A stretch of 63,127 nt of DNA, taken from assembly GCF_003937915.1 (NCBI RefSeq), contig NZ_RHUM01000019.1:1-63127 (forward strand), given 5' to 3'. This stretch comes from Erwinia sp. 198. GTDB taxonomy: Bacteria > Pseudomonadota > Gammaproteobacteria > Enterobacterales > Enterobacteriaceae. Under the pieces are notes generated by a model. The model saw nothing but the letters and a program-made list of their open reading frames with translations, was not told where the DNA came from and ran no database searches. Below, piece by piece: positions 45,101 through 53,619 of this stretch (position 1 is its first letter; each line of letters opens with the position of its first letter). Both the position numbers and the translations under genes were made by a program.

Positions 45101-47679
45101 GGGTTGCGGTTCAGCTGGATGCCAAACACCGCAAGCCAGGCGAGCGCCGTTTCCAGCGCAAGCTTGCTGTCCGACTGGCGCATATGAATTTCGGCAATCA
45201 GGCAGGCAGCCTCCGCTTTGTCCGCGACTTCACCTGGCGAAGCGTGGATCGCTGCGCTTAATTCGAGCGCGGCGGGCAGATTACCGTTCAGGAATTCGCA
45301 CTCCGCTTCTTCAAGCAAAAATTCGCCGCTTTCTGCTTCACCCGCGCCCTGGTTAAGCAAACGAGCGGTTTGCAGGTAGCGCAGCGCTGAAATATAGTCG
45401 CCGATGGTTTTGGCGCGCCTGCTGGCTTTAAGCAGCAGCTGACAGAACCGCGCTGCATCTGGCGTAAGAAGAGAAAGCGTTTTGACGGCAAGCAGATGAT
45501 GCGCCGCCCGGAAAAGCAAAGCGTTGGTAACATCAAGGCTGGATTCGTGAATGTAATAAAGCGCAGCAGCACAATGGAAGCTGTCTTTATCTTCATCGTT
45601 CAGAAGATTAAGCGCCGCCTCGTGCATGGTGTCATGCATAAAGGCATATCCCGCCTCATTCAGCGTTATCAGCCGGGCCGTGACGGCCGGCAGAAGCGTT
45701 CGTTCTATTTCCGAAACCGGAATAGTGATAATCCTGCTGAACACGTCCAGCACGCCAGCGCTGCCCAGCGACGCCAGCCTGCCCAGAAGACGCCGGGTCG
45801 ACAGCGGCAGCGAGGCCAGATGCTGCAATACGCTGGCTGCAACGTTGGCCGTATAGTGGCAGCTTCTGAGGGCCTGCGGATCGCAGCTCCATCTTAATGG
45901 CGCATGATGGGTAATCAGCCCGTCCCGAACCGCCTGGCGGAAAAATTCCCGGGTGGCGAGCGGATTACCGGCCGTTTTTTCGTGGATCACCCGAGCCAGT
46001 TCGGCCGTTGCCGGGCTGCGGGTATGAAAGAGTCCCGCAAGCCAGTCGGCGATGTTTTTTTCGGAAAGCGGTTCCGGCATGATATCGGTAATGCGGACCG
46101 CACAGGCCCGTATACGATTCAGGTTGCCGGCGATGGTGGGACAAGGCAACGAGACGCTGTCCCGACAGGTGATCACCAGCAGCAGGGGAATATCTTCGCT
46201 TAAGCTCAGCAGATTCTGTAACAGGAGCAGCGTAGCCCGATCGGCCCAGTGCACATCGTCGATAAGCATGACCAGCGGCCGCCCGGAAGCCGTAAACGCC
46301 TTGACCAGGCTGCAGGCTACAAGATTAAAGCGATCTTTTGCATCAAGGGGATGCAAGTGCATCTGAACGGCTGCTTGCTGGTTGAGAAGGATGCCCAGCT
46401 CGGGAACCAGGTTAACAGCCAGACCGGCATATTCTCCCAGCAGGCGCGTGATATGGGTTTTCCAGCGCGTCATTTCCTGGGTGGGAAGGCCCAGCACATG
46501 GAGAGCCAGCGTCCTGAATGCGGCAGTAAAAACGGCATAAGGCAGGACGGGTGAATGCTGGTCTGCCTTCACGACGGTAAGCAGCGCTTTCTTATGGCGT
46601 AGTAATTTCAGCGCCGAGCCGATTAGCGACGATTTTCCCGCACCGGGCCCCCCGCTTATCGCCACCAGACTGTGCTTACCGCTGCTGCTGACCTCATCAA
46701 AAGCCGCCAGAATATCGGTCGCCTGCGGATGATCCGTATACAGGCTATCGGGTGAATAGTCCGCCGACTGTGCATCCTGTAGCCCCAGCGTAAAAGACTC
46801 AATCATGCCGTCCGGCATCAGCGTGGCCGCACACCGGCCGAGATCGGCGAGGACGCCCTCAGCCGTCTGATAACGGTATTCCGGCGATTTAGCCAGCAGC
46901 CTGAGAATTATTGATGACAGAATAAGCGGGACGTCAGGACGAATAAGGTGGGGCGGTAACGCTTCTGAGGCAATGTGGTGATGCACCCATTCGGCGTGCC
47001 TGCCTTCAGCGCTGCCGTAAGGCAGCCTGCCGGTCAGCAACTCATAAAGCACGATCCCCAGACTGTACAGGTCGCTTACCCGACTGACAGGATGGGCAGC
47101 GCGGGAAGTGTGTTCCGGGGACATGTACGCCAGCGTTCCACCTGCAACCGGCAGGCGAGGATGCTGAAGTAAATCGTTGTCGATAAATGACAGCCCAAAC
47201 CCGCCAAGATAAACGGTTCCGTCATCGTTATAAAAAAAGTTTGCCGGCTTGATGTCGCCGTGCACCAGCCCCTGCTGATGCATTCTGCCCAGCGTATGGC
47301 AAAGCATCGCCGCGCTGCCAAGAAAGTCAGGAATGCCGCCAGGCGGCATACACAGCATATCCGCCAGGGTACGATAATTAAACGTCCTGTAGATCAACGC
47401 ATAGCGCCCCTTAAAAAGGGTATGCCGCTGGGGCTTTAAAGACCAGCTTTCAGCCAGGCGGGCGCGAAGGGCATACTCGTTTTTAAGCAGCTGTGTGACA
47501 TGGAAAACCGCCTCTTCACTGGCTGCCGTGACCAACACAAAGGTTTCGCCAGTGGTGGCATGTCGGCACAAAAGCCAGTCGATATTGCCTTCCTGCGCCA
47601 GCTGGCTAAAGACAATATCCTCTGACAGCATCACTTCATCGCTTTCTGCGGCATTCAACTCCTGCGGATCCATACTCAT
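42112..47679 (-). CDS. Giant hybrid sensor: kinase-like domain, AAA ATPase, GAF, PAS and histidine kinase
   Basis: 1855 residues. Ser/Thr kinase-like domain about 20-290. AAA/STAND ATPase about 320-700 (Walker A GGPGAGKS 343-350, Walker B LVMLIDDVHWAD about 469-480). Helical repeat region about 700-1300, GAF about 1325-1490, PAS about 1520-1620. Histidine kinase about 1625-1850, with phospho-His 1639 in SIAHEINQPL, N box LLNLVINAIEAM and G box DNGIGL. The kinase-like domain keeps HGDIKPAN but has GFG for DFG and no lysine at the VLLK position (FVLVTA), so it may be a pseudokinase. It overlaps the receiver gene start-to-stop (ATGA) and is last in the operon with the isochorismatase-type hydrolase, whose substrate may be its signal. 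Confidence 0.92.
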   Translation of the reverse strand: MSMDPQELNAAESDEVMLSEDIVFSQLAQEGNIDWLLCRHATTGETFVLVTAASEEAVFHVTQLLKNEYALRARLAESWSLKPQRHTLFKGRYALIYRTFNYRTLADMLCMPPGGIPDFLGSAAMLCHTLGRMHQQGLVHGDIKPANFFYNDDGTVYLGGFGLSFIDNDLLQHPRLPVAGGTLAYMSPEHTSRAAHPVSRVSDLYSLGIVLYELLTGRLPYGSAEGRHAEWVHHHIASEALPPHLIRPDVPLILSSIILRLLAKSPEYRYQTAEGVLADLGRCAATLMPDGMIESFTLGLQDAQSADYSPDSLYTDHPQATDILAAFDEVSSSGKHSLVAISGGPGAGKSSLIGSALKLLRHKKALLTVVKADQHSPVLPYAVFTAAFRTLALHVLGLPTQEMTRWKTHITRLLGEYAGLAVNLVPELGILLNQQAAVQMHLHPLDAKDRFNLVACSLVKAFTASGRPLVMLIDDVHWADRATLLLLQNLLSLSEDIPLLLVITCRDSVSLPCPTIAGNLNRIRACAVRITDIMPEPLSEKNIADWLAGLFHTRSPATAELARVIHEKTAGNPLATREFFRQAVRDGLITHHAPLRWSCDPQALRSCHYTANVAASVLQHLASLPLSTRRLLGRLASLGSAGVLDVFSRIITIPVSEIERTLLPAVTARLITLNEAGYAFMHDTMHEAALNLLNDEDKDSFHCAAALYYIHESSLDVTNALLFRAAHHLLAVKTLSLLTPDAARFCQLLLKASRRAKTIGDYISALRYLQTARLLNQGAGEAESGEFLLEEAECEFLNGNLPAALELSAAIHASPGEVADKAEAACLIAEIHMRQSDSKLALETALAWLAVFGIQLNRNPAQEECDEARIVLKEDVGKNPYTRFRSLPLVSCKNTEAVMDLLASASTFAAFINPRLHFMILCRLLHLSMAHGLSGASTLALSWYGVVCGDRYGEYSRGFASTLLARELVCKHDFVSFKARTLLPLDQVSVWTMPLTYAIERAKAAFDVGVETGDRTSACLALRHLIMNYLARGDHLDGVHTSITRGLLFVRKAQYKDVEVILGMQLDYVLFLRKPRDGLFTGHHFVTPVLAVVKPENAVEPMYLMQFWLRLYKAMAHFFANEYADAERWFKEAAPFTALIPGHVHMLDFHLYSALSVTIPLSAGAMTDALRLQLKKHLDRIVTWSNENVKTFSDKEALLRAELLRLEGETARASEQFERAITLSHEGQFHHINGLACELAARMAYAREMAFAGDAYIKGAMAAWERWGADAKVRQLETQSPALASHASRTALSTVSFEQSAVISDLQSMVTVMRALTEEINLDRLIHILMMMLVERAGAQHCMLIRLIDGNVPEIQARASTTAEGVKVKIVRELPVATDLPLSVLSAVIRTGQEIRTGKPEVFSPFSQDNYLVASGAAVMCVPMFRQAQMVGVLYLENRLMPDVFTADHSRIVAMLGAQAAVSLETARLYAELVDENIQRRKIEKQLRASQTSLMLGEKISHTGTWHWHLEPDIQYISDEYKRIMGLPAGQIATSMAEFQRRVHPDDIACLRELIETSVREGVTMQAEFRIVRDDGECRYIKGIGEPNENWPEVAEYFGTLTDITAQRQSEDAVRSAQAELARVARATTVGQLTSSIAHEINQPLMSIVANAGASQRWLKRHPANLENASKSLDEIIREGRRAGDIIHGLQALTRNQVAKFAPAKMHRLTRDIIVLSRLELERRFVSLELDLTARNDEVFCESVQIQQVLLNLVINAIEAMANNAGARTLRIASSHPASDLIRIEIADNGIGLSEEVTGKIFDSFYTTKAEGMGMGLTISKEIIKRHGGELRAENRLDGGCLFWFTLPVEGGSKP

Positions 47680-48062
47680 TGAGGGGCGGCCTTTGAGGAG
47701 AACTCCTGACGGATGTGTTCAAACAACGTATCAATTTCGATGGGCTTTGGCAAAAACGCGATGGCGCCCAGATCAACCGCATACCGCAGCATGTTTTCAT
47801 CGCCGCTGCCGGAAATAATAATACCCGGCGGCTTTTCCAGCCGCCGGGTAAGGTTGATGAACAGCTCAAAACCATCCATGCCCTGCAGTTGCACATCGAT
47901 AATAAAAAGCGCGGCCGTCGCCATCGCGGCTTCATCGCCAAGAAGAGATTCTGCCGACTCGAAGGCATCGGTAAGATAACCTTCAGACTGAAGCAGGTTG
48001 ATCAGGCCATTGCGAACAGAACGTTCATCATCGACGACGACGATGCGCTGCGGCAGCTGCAT
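47676..48062 (-). CDS. Stand-alone receiver-domain response regulator
   Basis: 128 residues from ATG 48062, with AGGAACATAGC upstream; a longer frame adds 34 unsupported codons. One CheY-like receiver: acidic VVVDDE, phospho-acceptor Asp in FIIDVQLQGMDG, and Lys in FLPKPIE. No output domain. The gene overlaps the giant sensor kinase by four bases, so the two are translationally coupled. It may be a phosphate sink or intermediate, with DNA-binding output supplied elsewhere, for example by the orphan regulator at 32497. Confidence 0.9.
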   Translation of the reverse strand: MQLPQRIVVVDDERSVRNGLINLLQSEGYLTDAFESAESLLGDEAAMATAALFIIDVQLQGMDGFELFINLTRRLEKPPGIIISGSGDENMLRYAVDLGAIAFLPKPIEIDTLFEHIRQEFSSKAAPQ

Positions 48063-48114
48063 GCTATGTTCCTTTATAAAGCTAAGGCCTTTGCGAGGCG
48101 CTTCTCTGGAAGGC

Positions 48115-48360
48115 TTAGCCGCCCGAAGACGGTGGGTTGTCGCCGATTTTATGGTGATACTCATGGCGAAACCAGCGCAGGTTAACGGGCTGACGGTTAA
48201 GCAGACGTTTTATCAACGGGATAATATGTTCGCCGGGCTGCATGCCTGCCAGGCCTGCCAGCGCAACGAGCGGCGGCGCCGGAGAGCTGACGCCCAGAAC
48301 GGCGTAAATAACGCCTGCCAGAACGCCGACCGCCAGCGAAACAGAATAGATCTTTAACAT
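48115..48360 (-). CDS. XapX-domain membrane protein, second copy
   Basis: 81 residues. N-terminal XapX domain with two hydrophobic helices and the signature SPAPPLVALAGLAGMQPGE, followed by a hydrophilic tail RWFRHEYHHKIGDNPPSSGG. Function of XapX proteins is not established. One base separates it from the first XapX copy, and it precedes the receiver gene in the same operon. Confidence 0.87.
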   Translation of the reverse strand: MLKIYSVSLAVGVLAGVIYAVLGVSSPAPPLVALAGLAGMQPGEHIIPLIKRLLNRQPVNLRWFRHEYHHKIGDNPPSSGG

Positions 48361-48361
48361 A

Positions 48362-48613
48362 TCAGCCTGCCTGTTTTGCGTTCAGGGATGGCGATACCGG
48401 GCTTTTCCCGGTGACGGACTGGATGTGTAAGCCAGAGGGTGCCCGGGCTATTGGCACATTGTTCAGCAGCTTTCCGCCCAGCGTGCTGCCGATGACCATG
48501 CCCAACAATCCGACAAGCGCCACGGCAGGCGGAGCGGGAGAGCGCACTTTGAGCAGCGAATAAACCAGCCCGATCAGCGCCCCCGCGCCCAGAGAGATGA
48601 ATAAAGGACCCAC
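48362..48613 (-). CDS. XapX-domain membrane protein, first copy
   Basis: 83 residues, GTG start with GGAGGATCC directly upstream. XapX domain with GALIGLVYSLLKV, SPAPPAVALVGLLGM, then a polar tail. The tandem pair is divergent in sequence (shared SPAPP-VAL-GL-GM core), not a fresh duplication. Small inner-membrane protein of unknown role that recurs beside isochorismatase-like hydrolases and amidohydrolases. Confidence 0.87.
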   Translation of the reverse strand: MGPLFISLGAGALIGLVYSLLKVRSPAPPAVALVGLLGMVIGSTLGGKLLNNVPIARAPSGLHIQSVTGKSPVSPSLNAKQAG

Positions 48614-48667
48614 GGATCCTCCTTTCCAGGATAGCCGGCCAGCCCGGTAAGGGGCCAGCCGGATCGA

Positions 48668-49360
48668 TTAACGTACCGGTGCGTGCACTGGCGCCAGGGT
48701 ACGGTGTTCGCTCTTCTGACGAGAAGGCGCTTTGTGCACCATGGTGTAGGCGTAGTCGACGCCGATGCCGTAAGCGCCTGAATGCTCTTTGGCAATGTCC
48801 ATAACGGCGTTATAGGTCTCTTTGTGCGCCCAGTCACGCTGCCACTCCAGCATCACCTGCTGCCAGGTCACCGGGATCACGCCAGCCTGGATCATGCGCT
48901 GCATCGCATAGTCGTGCGCTTCTTTAGTGGTGCCGCCGGAGGCATCAGCCACCATGTAAATTTCGTAATCGCCTTCCAGCATGGCGCACAGCGCAAAGGT
49001 GTTGTTGCAGACTTCGGTCCACAGGCCGGAAACCACAATCTTCTGCTTGCCGTTGGCTGCCAGCGCATCACGGACTTTCTGGTCATCCCATGAGTTCATT
49101 GAGGTGCGTTCAAGAATGTCCTGGCCCGGCAGCGCGTCCAGCAGTTCCGGGAAGGTGTGGCCGGAGAAGCTTTCGGTCTCAACGGTGGTCAGTACGGTCG
49201 GAATGTTGAAGACTTTGGCCGCTTTAGCCAGCGCAACGACGTTGTTTTTCAGCACCTGACGATCGATCGACTGAACGCCGAAGGCCATCTGGGGCTGCTG
49301 GTCGATAAAGATAATCTGGCAGTTCTGCGGCGTCAGTACTTCAAGTTTACGGTTAGTCAT
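48668..49360 (-). CDS. Isochorismatase-family cysteine hydrolase (YcaC-like)
   Basis: 230 residues from ATG 49360 (MTNRKLEVLTPQNCQ). Catalytic triad recognisable: Asp in IFIDQQPQM, a Lys in the middle region, and Cys in SGLWTEVCNNTFAL. The cis-peptide GLWTEVC is typical. Resembles YcaC-type hydrolases of unknown substrate rather than true isochorismatase. First gene of the minus-strand operon that continues into two XapX genes, a receiver and the giant sensor kinase. It faces the amidohydrolase operon across a 300-base intergenic region. Confidence 0.88.
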   Translation of the reverse strand: MTNRKLEVLTPQNCQIIFIDQQPQMAFGVQSIDRQVLKNNVVALAKAAKVFNIPTVLTTVETESFSGHTFPELLDALPGQDILERTSMNSWDDQKVRDALAANGKQKIVVSGLWTEVCNNTFALCAMLEGDYEIYMVADASGGTTKEAHDYAMQRMIQAGVIPVTWQQVMLEWQRDWAHKETYNAVMDIAKEHSGAYGIGVDYAYTMVHKAPSRQKSEHRTLAPVHAPVR

Positions 49361-49506
49361 GTTTTGGCCCATTGAGGTGAGTGTTTTGAAGGAAATACGG
49401 CGGTTAACCAACGGCCCTGAAAGCCTTATCAAATGCCGTCGTTACGCCGGGTAACTGTCTGATCGCAGTGTAAGAACCTTTTTATTTTCAGACTATTATC
49501 TATAGG

Positions 49507-49551
49507 TATAACTATACGAACGTATACTTATCCCTTTGTATAACTAGACGA
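49507..49551. promoter_or_regulatory. Repeat-rich operator between divergent operons
   Basis: TATAACTATACGA (49507-49519) and TATAACTAGACGA (49539-49551) are direct repeats with one mismatch, 32 bases apart, close to three helical turns. Overlapping the first is a perfect palindrome TATACG-AA-CGTATA (49513-49526). Position between the divergent operons suggests binding sites for their regulator. The binding protein is not shown by sequence. Confidence 0.6.
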
Positions 49552-49662
49552 TCTGCTGGCCTCCTGAACATAATCCTGCCATCCAACCAGCCTGCTTTAC
49601 GGCAGGAAAATTCTCTGTCGCAGTGGTCATCACCGCTTCGGCACTCTCATTCAGGAGCTTTT

Positions 49663-51540
49663 ATGGTTACCCCTGGTAAAGCCGACGTCATTCTCACCAA
49701 CGGCCGATTTCATACTGTCGATCGCGAAAACCCTGTAGCCGATGCCGTGGCCATCCGCGACGGTAAGTTTCTGGAAGCAGGCAGCCTGGCGGAAGTCATG
49801 CAGCATCACGGCGAAGGCACCAAAGTCATCGACCTGAAGGGCCACGTCGCCGTGCCGGGCCTGAACGACTCGCATCTGCACCTGATCCGCGGCGGCCTGA
49901 ACTACAACCTTGAGCTGCGTTGGGAAGGCGTGCCTTCCGTTTTTGACGCGCTTCGTATGCTTAAAGAGCAGGCGCTGCGCACGCCGTCGCCTCAGTGGGT
50001 ACGCGTGACAGGCGGCTGGACCGAGTTCCAGTTTGCCGAGCGCCGCATGCCAACGCTGGATGAAATTAACGAAGCGGCACCCGATACGCCGGTATTCGTT
50101 CTGCACCTGTATGACCGCGCGCTGCTCAACCGCGCCGCGCTAAAAGTCGTGGGCTATACCAAAGAGACGCCGAACCCGCCGGGCGGTGAGATCCAACGCG
50201 ACAGCAACGGTAACCCGACAGGAATGCTGATCGCCCGCCCTAACGCCATGATCCTTTACGCCACGCTGGCGAAAGGGCCAAAGCTGCCTTTAGAGCAGCA
50301 GGTAAACTCAACCCGCCAGTTTATGCGTGAGCTGAACCGTCTTGGCCTCACCAGCGCCATTGATGCGGGCGGCGGTTTCCAGAACTATCCGGAAGATTAT
50401 GCAGTGATCGCCGAGCTGCACGAGAAGCAGCAGATGACCATTCGCATCGCCTATAACCTTTTCACTCAGCGTCCGGGAAACGAGCTGGAAGATTTTGAAA
50501 AGTGGACGGACATGCTTACGCCGGGCCAGGGCAGCGACTATTTCCGCCATAACGGCGCGGGTGAAATGCTGGTTTTCTCTGCGGCCGATTTCGAAGACTT
50601 CCTGGAGCCGCGCCCGGATCTGGCGCCGGGCATGGAGGACGAGCTGGAGCGCGTGGTTCGTCATCTGGTGGAGCACCGTTGGCCGTTCCGCCTGCATGCC
50701 ACCTATGATGAATCGATCGGCCGCATGCTGGACGTCTTCGAGAAGGTCAACCGCGACATGCCGTTTAACGGCCTGCACTGGTTCTTCGACCATGCCGAAA
50801 CCATCACCCAACGCAATATTGACCGTATTAAGGAGCTGGGCGGCGGTATCGCGGTACAGCATCGCATGGCGTTTCAGGGAGAATACTTTGCCGAACGTTA
50901 CGGCATTGAGGCTACCCGGCATACGCCGCCGGTGGCGCGCATGCTGGAAACCGGCGTGCCGGTCGGCCTTGGCACTGACGCCACGCGCGTCGCCAGCTAT
51001 AACCCCTGGACCGCGCTCTACTGGCTGATCTCCGGCCGCACCGTGGGTGGGATGCAGATGTACGACGTCAATGCCCGCCTGGATCGCGACACCGCGTTAA
51101 TGTTGTGGACACAGGGCAGCGCCTGGTTTTCTAACGAACAGAATAAAAAAGGCCAGATCAAAGTCGGCCAGCTGGCCGACCTGGTAGTGCTGAGCAAGGA
51201 TTACTTCAGCGTACCGGATGAAGAGATCAAGGGCATTGAGTCGGTGCTGACCGTAGTCGATGGCAAAATTGTTTATGCTGCCGGCGCCTTCAGCAGCGAA
51301 GCGCCGCCGTCGATACCGGTATTACCTGAATGGTCGCCGGTGGTAAAGGTGGCGGGCCACTATCGCAGCGCGCCGCCAGCCACGGCAGCGCGTGTGGGAA
51401 TGCAGCAGGTGCCTCATCAGTGCAGTGGCCCGTGCGGCGTGCACAGTCACTCGCACGGTATCGCCCGTGGCGCTAACCTGCCGGTATCCGAGGAGAACGC
51501 TTTCTGGGGCGCGCTCGGCTGCAGCTGCTTTGCGTTCTGA
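49663..51540 (+). CDS. YtcJ-like amidohydrolase with metal-rich tail
   Basis: 625 residues, amidohydrolase_3 family. Metal-binding start PGLNDSHLHL (HxH, near 70). A further His lies in LHATYDES, FDHAETIT is the fourth ligand region, and the catalytic Asp is in GLGTDATRVA. Family members hydrolyse amide or cyclic N-acyl substrates; the exact one is unknown. After the barrel closes (near residue 540) there is a tail with HQCSGPCGVHSHSHG and a terminal GCSCFAF, rich in Cys and His. First gene of the plus-strand operon; CAGGAG precedes the ATG. Confidence 0.88.
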   Translation: MVTPGKADVILTNGRFHTVDRENPVADAVAIRDGKFLEAGSLAEVMQHHGEGTKVIDLKGHVAVPGLNDSHLHLIRGGLNYNLELRWEGVPSVFDALRMLKEQALRTPSPQWVRVTGGWTEFQFAERRMPTLDEINEAAPDTPVFVLHLYDRALLNRAALKVVGYTKETPNPPGGEIQRDSNGNPTGMLIARPNAMILYATLAKGPKLPLEQQVNSTRQFMRELNRLGLTSAIDAGGGFQNYPEDYAVIAELHEKQQMTIRIAYNLFTQRPGNELEDFEKWTDMLTPGQGSDYFRHNGAGEMLVFSAADFEDFLEPRPDLAPGMEDELERVVRHLVEHRWPFRLHATYDESIGRMLDVFEKVNRDMPFNGLHWFFDHAETITQRNIDRIKELGGGIAVQHRMAFQGEYFAERYGIEATRHTPPVARMLETGVPVGLGTDATRVASYNPWTALYWLISGRTVGGMQMYDVNARLDRDTALMLWTQGSAWFSNEQNKKGQIKVGQLADLVVLSKDYFSVPDEEIKGIESVLTVVDGKIVYAAGAFSSEAPPSIPVLPEWSPVVKVAGHYRSAPPATAARVGMQQVPHQCSGPCGVHSHSHGIARGANLPVSEENAFWGALGCSCFAF

Positions 51541-51542
51541 TA

Positions 51543-51968
51543 ATGATGAAACCTTTATTTTCTCAGCCGCCCCGCACCGATGCGGGGCTGTTCTTTCTGC
51601 GCCTTACCGGCTGCCTGCTGTTGCTGTACGTACACGGCCTGCCAAAGGTATTCCATTTCAGCGAAGAACTGACGCATATCGAGGATCCCTTTGGCCTCGG
51701 TGCTTATATGAGCCTGCTGCCGGCTATTTTCGCCGAAGTGATTTGCCCGATATTTATCCTGGCCGGCGTACTCACACTCCCTGCCTGCCTGTCCGTTATC
51801 GGCGTACTGCTGGTCGCCATGGTGTTTGTTCATCCTGACTGGAGCATGGCGGAAGGTCAGTTTGGCTGGCTGCTGCTGATTATCTTCACCACGCTGGCCA
51901 TAACCGGCCCGGGACGGTGGCGGCTCGGTGACGGTATGCGAAGAGAGGTACGTTATGGCGCAGGTTAA
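51543..51968 (+). CDS. DoxX-family membrane protein
   Basis: 141 residues with four hydrophobic helices. DoxX features: RLTGCLLLLYVHGLPKV near the start, and PAIFAEVICPIFILAGVLT in the middle. Inner-membrane protein of uncertain role in redox or quinone metabolism. Two bases after the amidohydrolase stop; its end overlaps the MFS gene by 14 bases. Confidence 0.86.
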   Translation: MMKPLFSQPPRTDAGLFFLRLTGCLLLLYVHGLPKVFHFSEELTHIEDPFGLGAYMSLLPAIFAEVICPIFILAGVLTLPACLSVIGVLLVAMVFVHPDWSMAEGQFGWLLLIIFTTLAITGPGRWRLGDGMRREVRYGAG

Positions 51969-53583
51969 CGATATTAACGATGTGACCGGGAGCGAGGAGA
52001 ACGCTCCCGCTCCGGTAATGGCGTCCCCCTGGCAGCCGCTGCGTCAGCCGGTGTTTCGCATGCTGTGGATCGCCACGGTTGTCTCTAATATTGGCTCATG
52101 GATGAACGACGTGGGCGTCAACTGGACCATGCTGACGCTCAGCGCCGATCCGCTGAGCGTGGCGCTGGTTCAGGCGGCAAGCAGCCTGCCTATGTTTCTG
52201 TTCGCGCTACCTTCCGGCGTGCTGGCCGACATCATCGATCGCCGTAAATACCTGCTGTTTTCTCAGCTCTGGGTATTCATCGCGGCGGCTGGTCTGACAG
52301 TGCTTTCGTTCACAGGGCACGTCACCCCGCTGATGCTGATGATCGCCGCCTTCCTGATGAGCATGGGCGCCGCCATGAGTTCGCCGCCCTTTCAGGCCAT
52401 CGTGCCGGATCTGGTGAAAAAGGCGGAACTGGGACCGGCTATCGCGCTGAACTCGCTGGGTATTAACATCAGCCGCGCCATCGGCCCGGCGCTCGGCGGG
52501 CTGATCCTGTCGTTTGCGGGGCCGTGGATGGTTTTCCTGCTCAACGCCCTCTCCGTGCTGGGCGTCGCCTGGGTGCTCTATCGCTGGAAAGGATCCTCCA
52601 ACGTGCAGCGCCTGCCGCCGGAGCATTTCTTTTCGGCGGTTCGTGCGGGCCTGCGCTACGTGCATGCTGCGCCGGTGCTGCGTAACGTGCTGGTCCGCAC
52701 CGTGGCGTTTTTTGTGTTTGGCAGCGCCGGTTGGGCTTTGCTGCCGCTGGTCGCCCGCCGCGAACTCGGTCTGGGGCCCGGCGGCTACGGCATTATGCTG
52801 GCCTTTATCGGCGTGGGCGCCATCTGCGGGGCGGTTCTGCTGCCTCGCCTGCGCAAGCGTTTCAGTGCCGATCGGCTGATGGTGCTGGCCAGCCTGCTGT
52901 TTGCCACCACCCTGCTGGCGCTGGCGTTTATCCGCCAGTTCTGGCTACTCAACGCCTTTGAGTTCTTTACCGGCTTTGCCTGGATCACCGTGCTCTCAAC
53001 GCTGAATCTGGGGGCGCAGCGCAGTGCGGCAAGATGGGTTAAAGCGCGGGCGCTGGCGGTTTATCTGACCGTGTTCTTTGGCTCGATGACCGTGGGCAGC
53101 GCGGTCTGGGGGCAGCTGGCTTCGCGCTACGGCATTCCGCTTGCGCTGTGCGCCGCAACGCTGGGGATGGTGCTGGCCAGCCTTACCGTATTACGCTGGC
53201 GACTGGATAAGGATCCGGATCTGAATCTGGACGTCAGCGAGCTCAGCGAGCCGGTTCCGGCGCTGAACATTCATCACGATCGCGGGCCGGTCAGGGTCAG
53301 CTATGAATATCAGATCCGTGCAGAAGACGCGCACGCGTTTACGGTCTGTATGCAGGACATGAGGCGCGTTCGCCGTCGCGGCGGCGCCATAAACTGGGCG
53401 CTTTATGAAGATATTTTCCAGCCCGGCGTTTTCGTTGAAACCTTTGTGGTCGGATCCTGGATGGAGCAACTGCGGCAGCTTGAGCGCTACACCATGAACG
53501 ATCGCAAAATTCAGAGCCGTGTTTACGCATTTCACCAGGCCCAACAGACGCCCGTTAGGCGATATCTGATTGCGCCTGAATAA
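51955..53583 (+). CDS. MFS transporter (EntS-type) with C-terminal soluble extension
   Basis: 542 residues from ATG 51955. Twelve-helix MFS_3 exporter domain about 25-430, with NIGSWMNDVGVNWTML in helix 1, DIIDRRKYLL in loop 2-3, and SRAIGPALGGLIL in helix 5. About 100 further residues (from PALNIHHDRGPVRVSYEYQI) form a soluble domain with AEDAHAFTVCMQDMRRVRRR, resembling a ferredoxin-like barrel. Probably exports or imports the substrate of the surrounding hydrolases. Confidence 0.87.
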   Translation: MAQVNDINDVTGSEENAPAPVMASPWQPLRQPVFRMLWIATVVSNIGSWMNDVGVNWTMLTLSADPLSVALVQAASSLPMFLFALPSGVLADIIDRRKYLLFSQLWVFIAAAGLTVLSFTGHVTPLMLMIAAFLMSMGAAMSSPPFQAIVPDLVKKAELGPAIALNSLGINISRAIGPALGGLILSFAGPWMVFLLNALSVLGVAWVLYRWKGSSNVQRLPPEHFFSAVRAGLRYVHAAPVLRNVLVRTVAFFVFGSAGWALLPLVARRELGLGPGGYGIMLAFIGVGAICGAVLLPRLRKRFSADRLMVLASLLFATTLLALAFIRQFWLLNAFEFFTGFAWITVLSTLNLGAQRSAARWVKARALAVYLTVFFGSMTVGSAVWGQLASRYGIPLALCAATLGMVLASLTVLRWRLDKDPDLNLDVSELSEPVPALNIHHDRGPVRVSYEYQIRAEDAHAFTVCMQDMRRVRRRGGAINWALYEDIFQPGVFVETFVVGSWMEQLRQLERYTMNDRKIQSRVYAFHQAQQTPVRRYLIAPE

Positions 53584-53619
53584 CCGCTGCTTTTCATTCA
53601 ACATCGCAAGGAAAAGACA

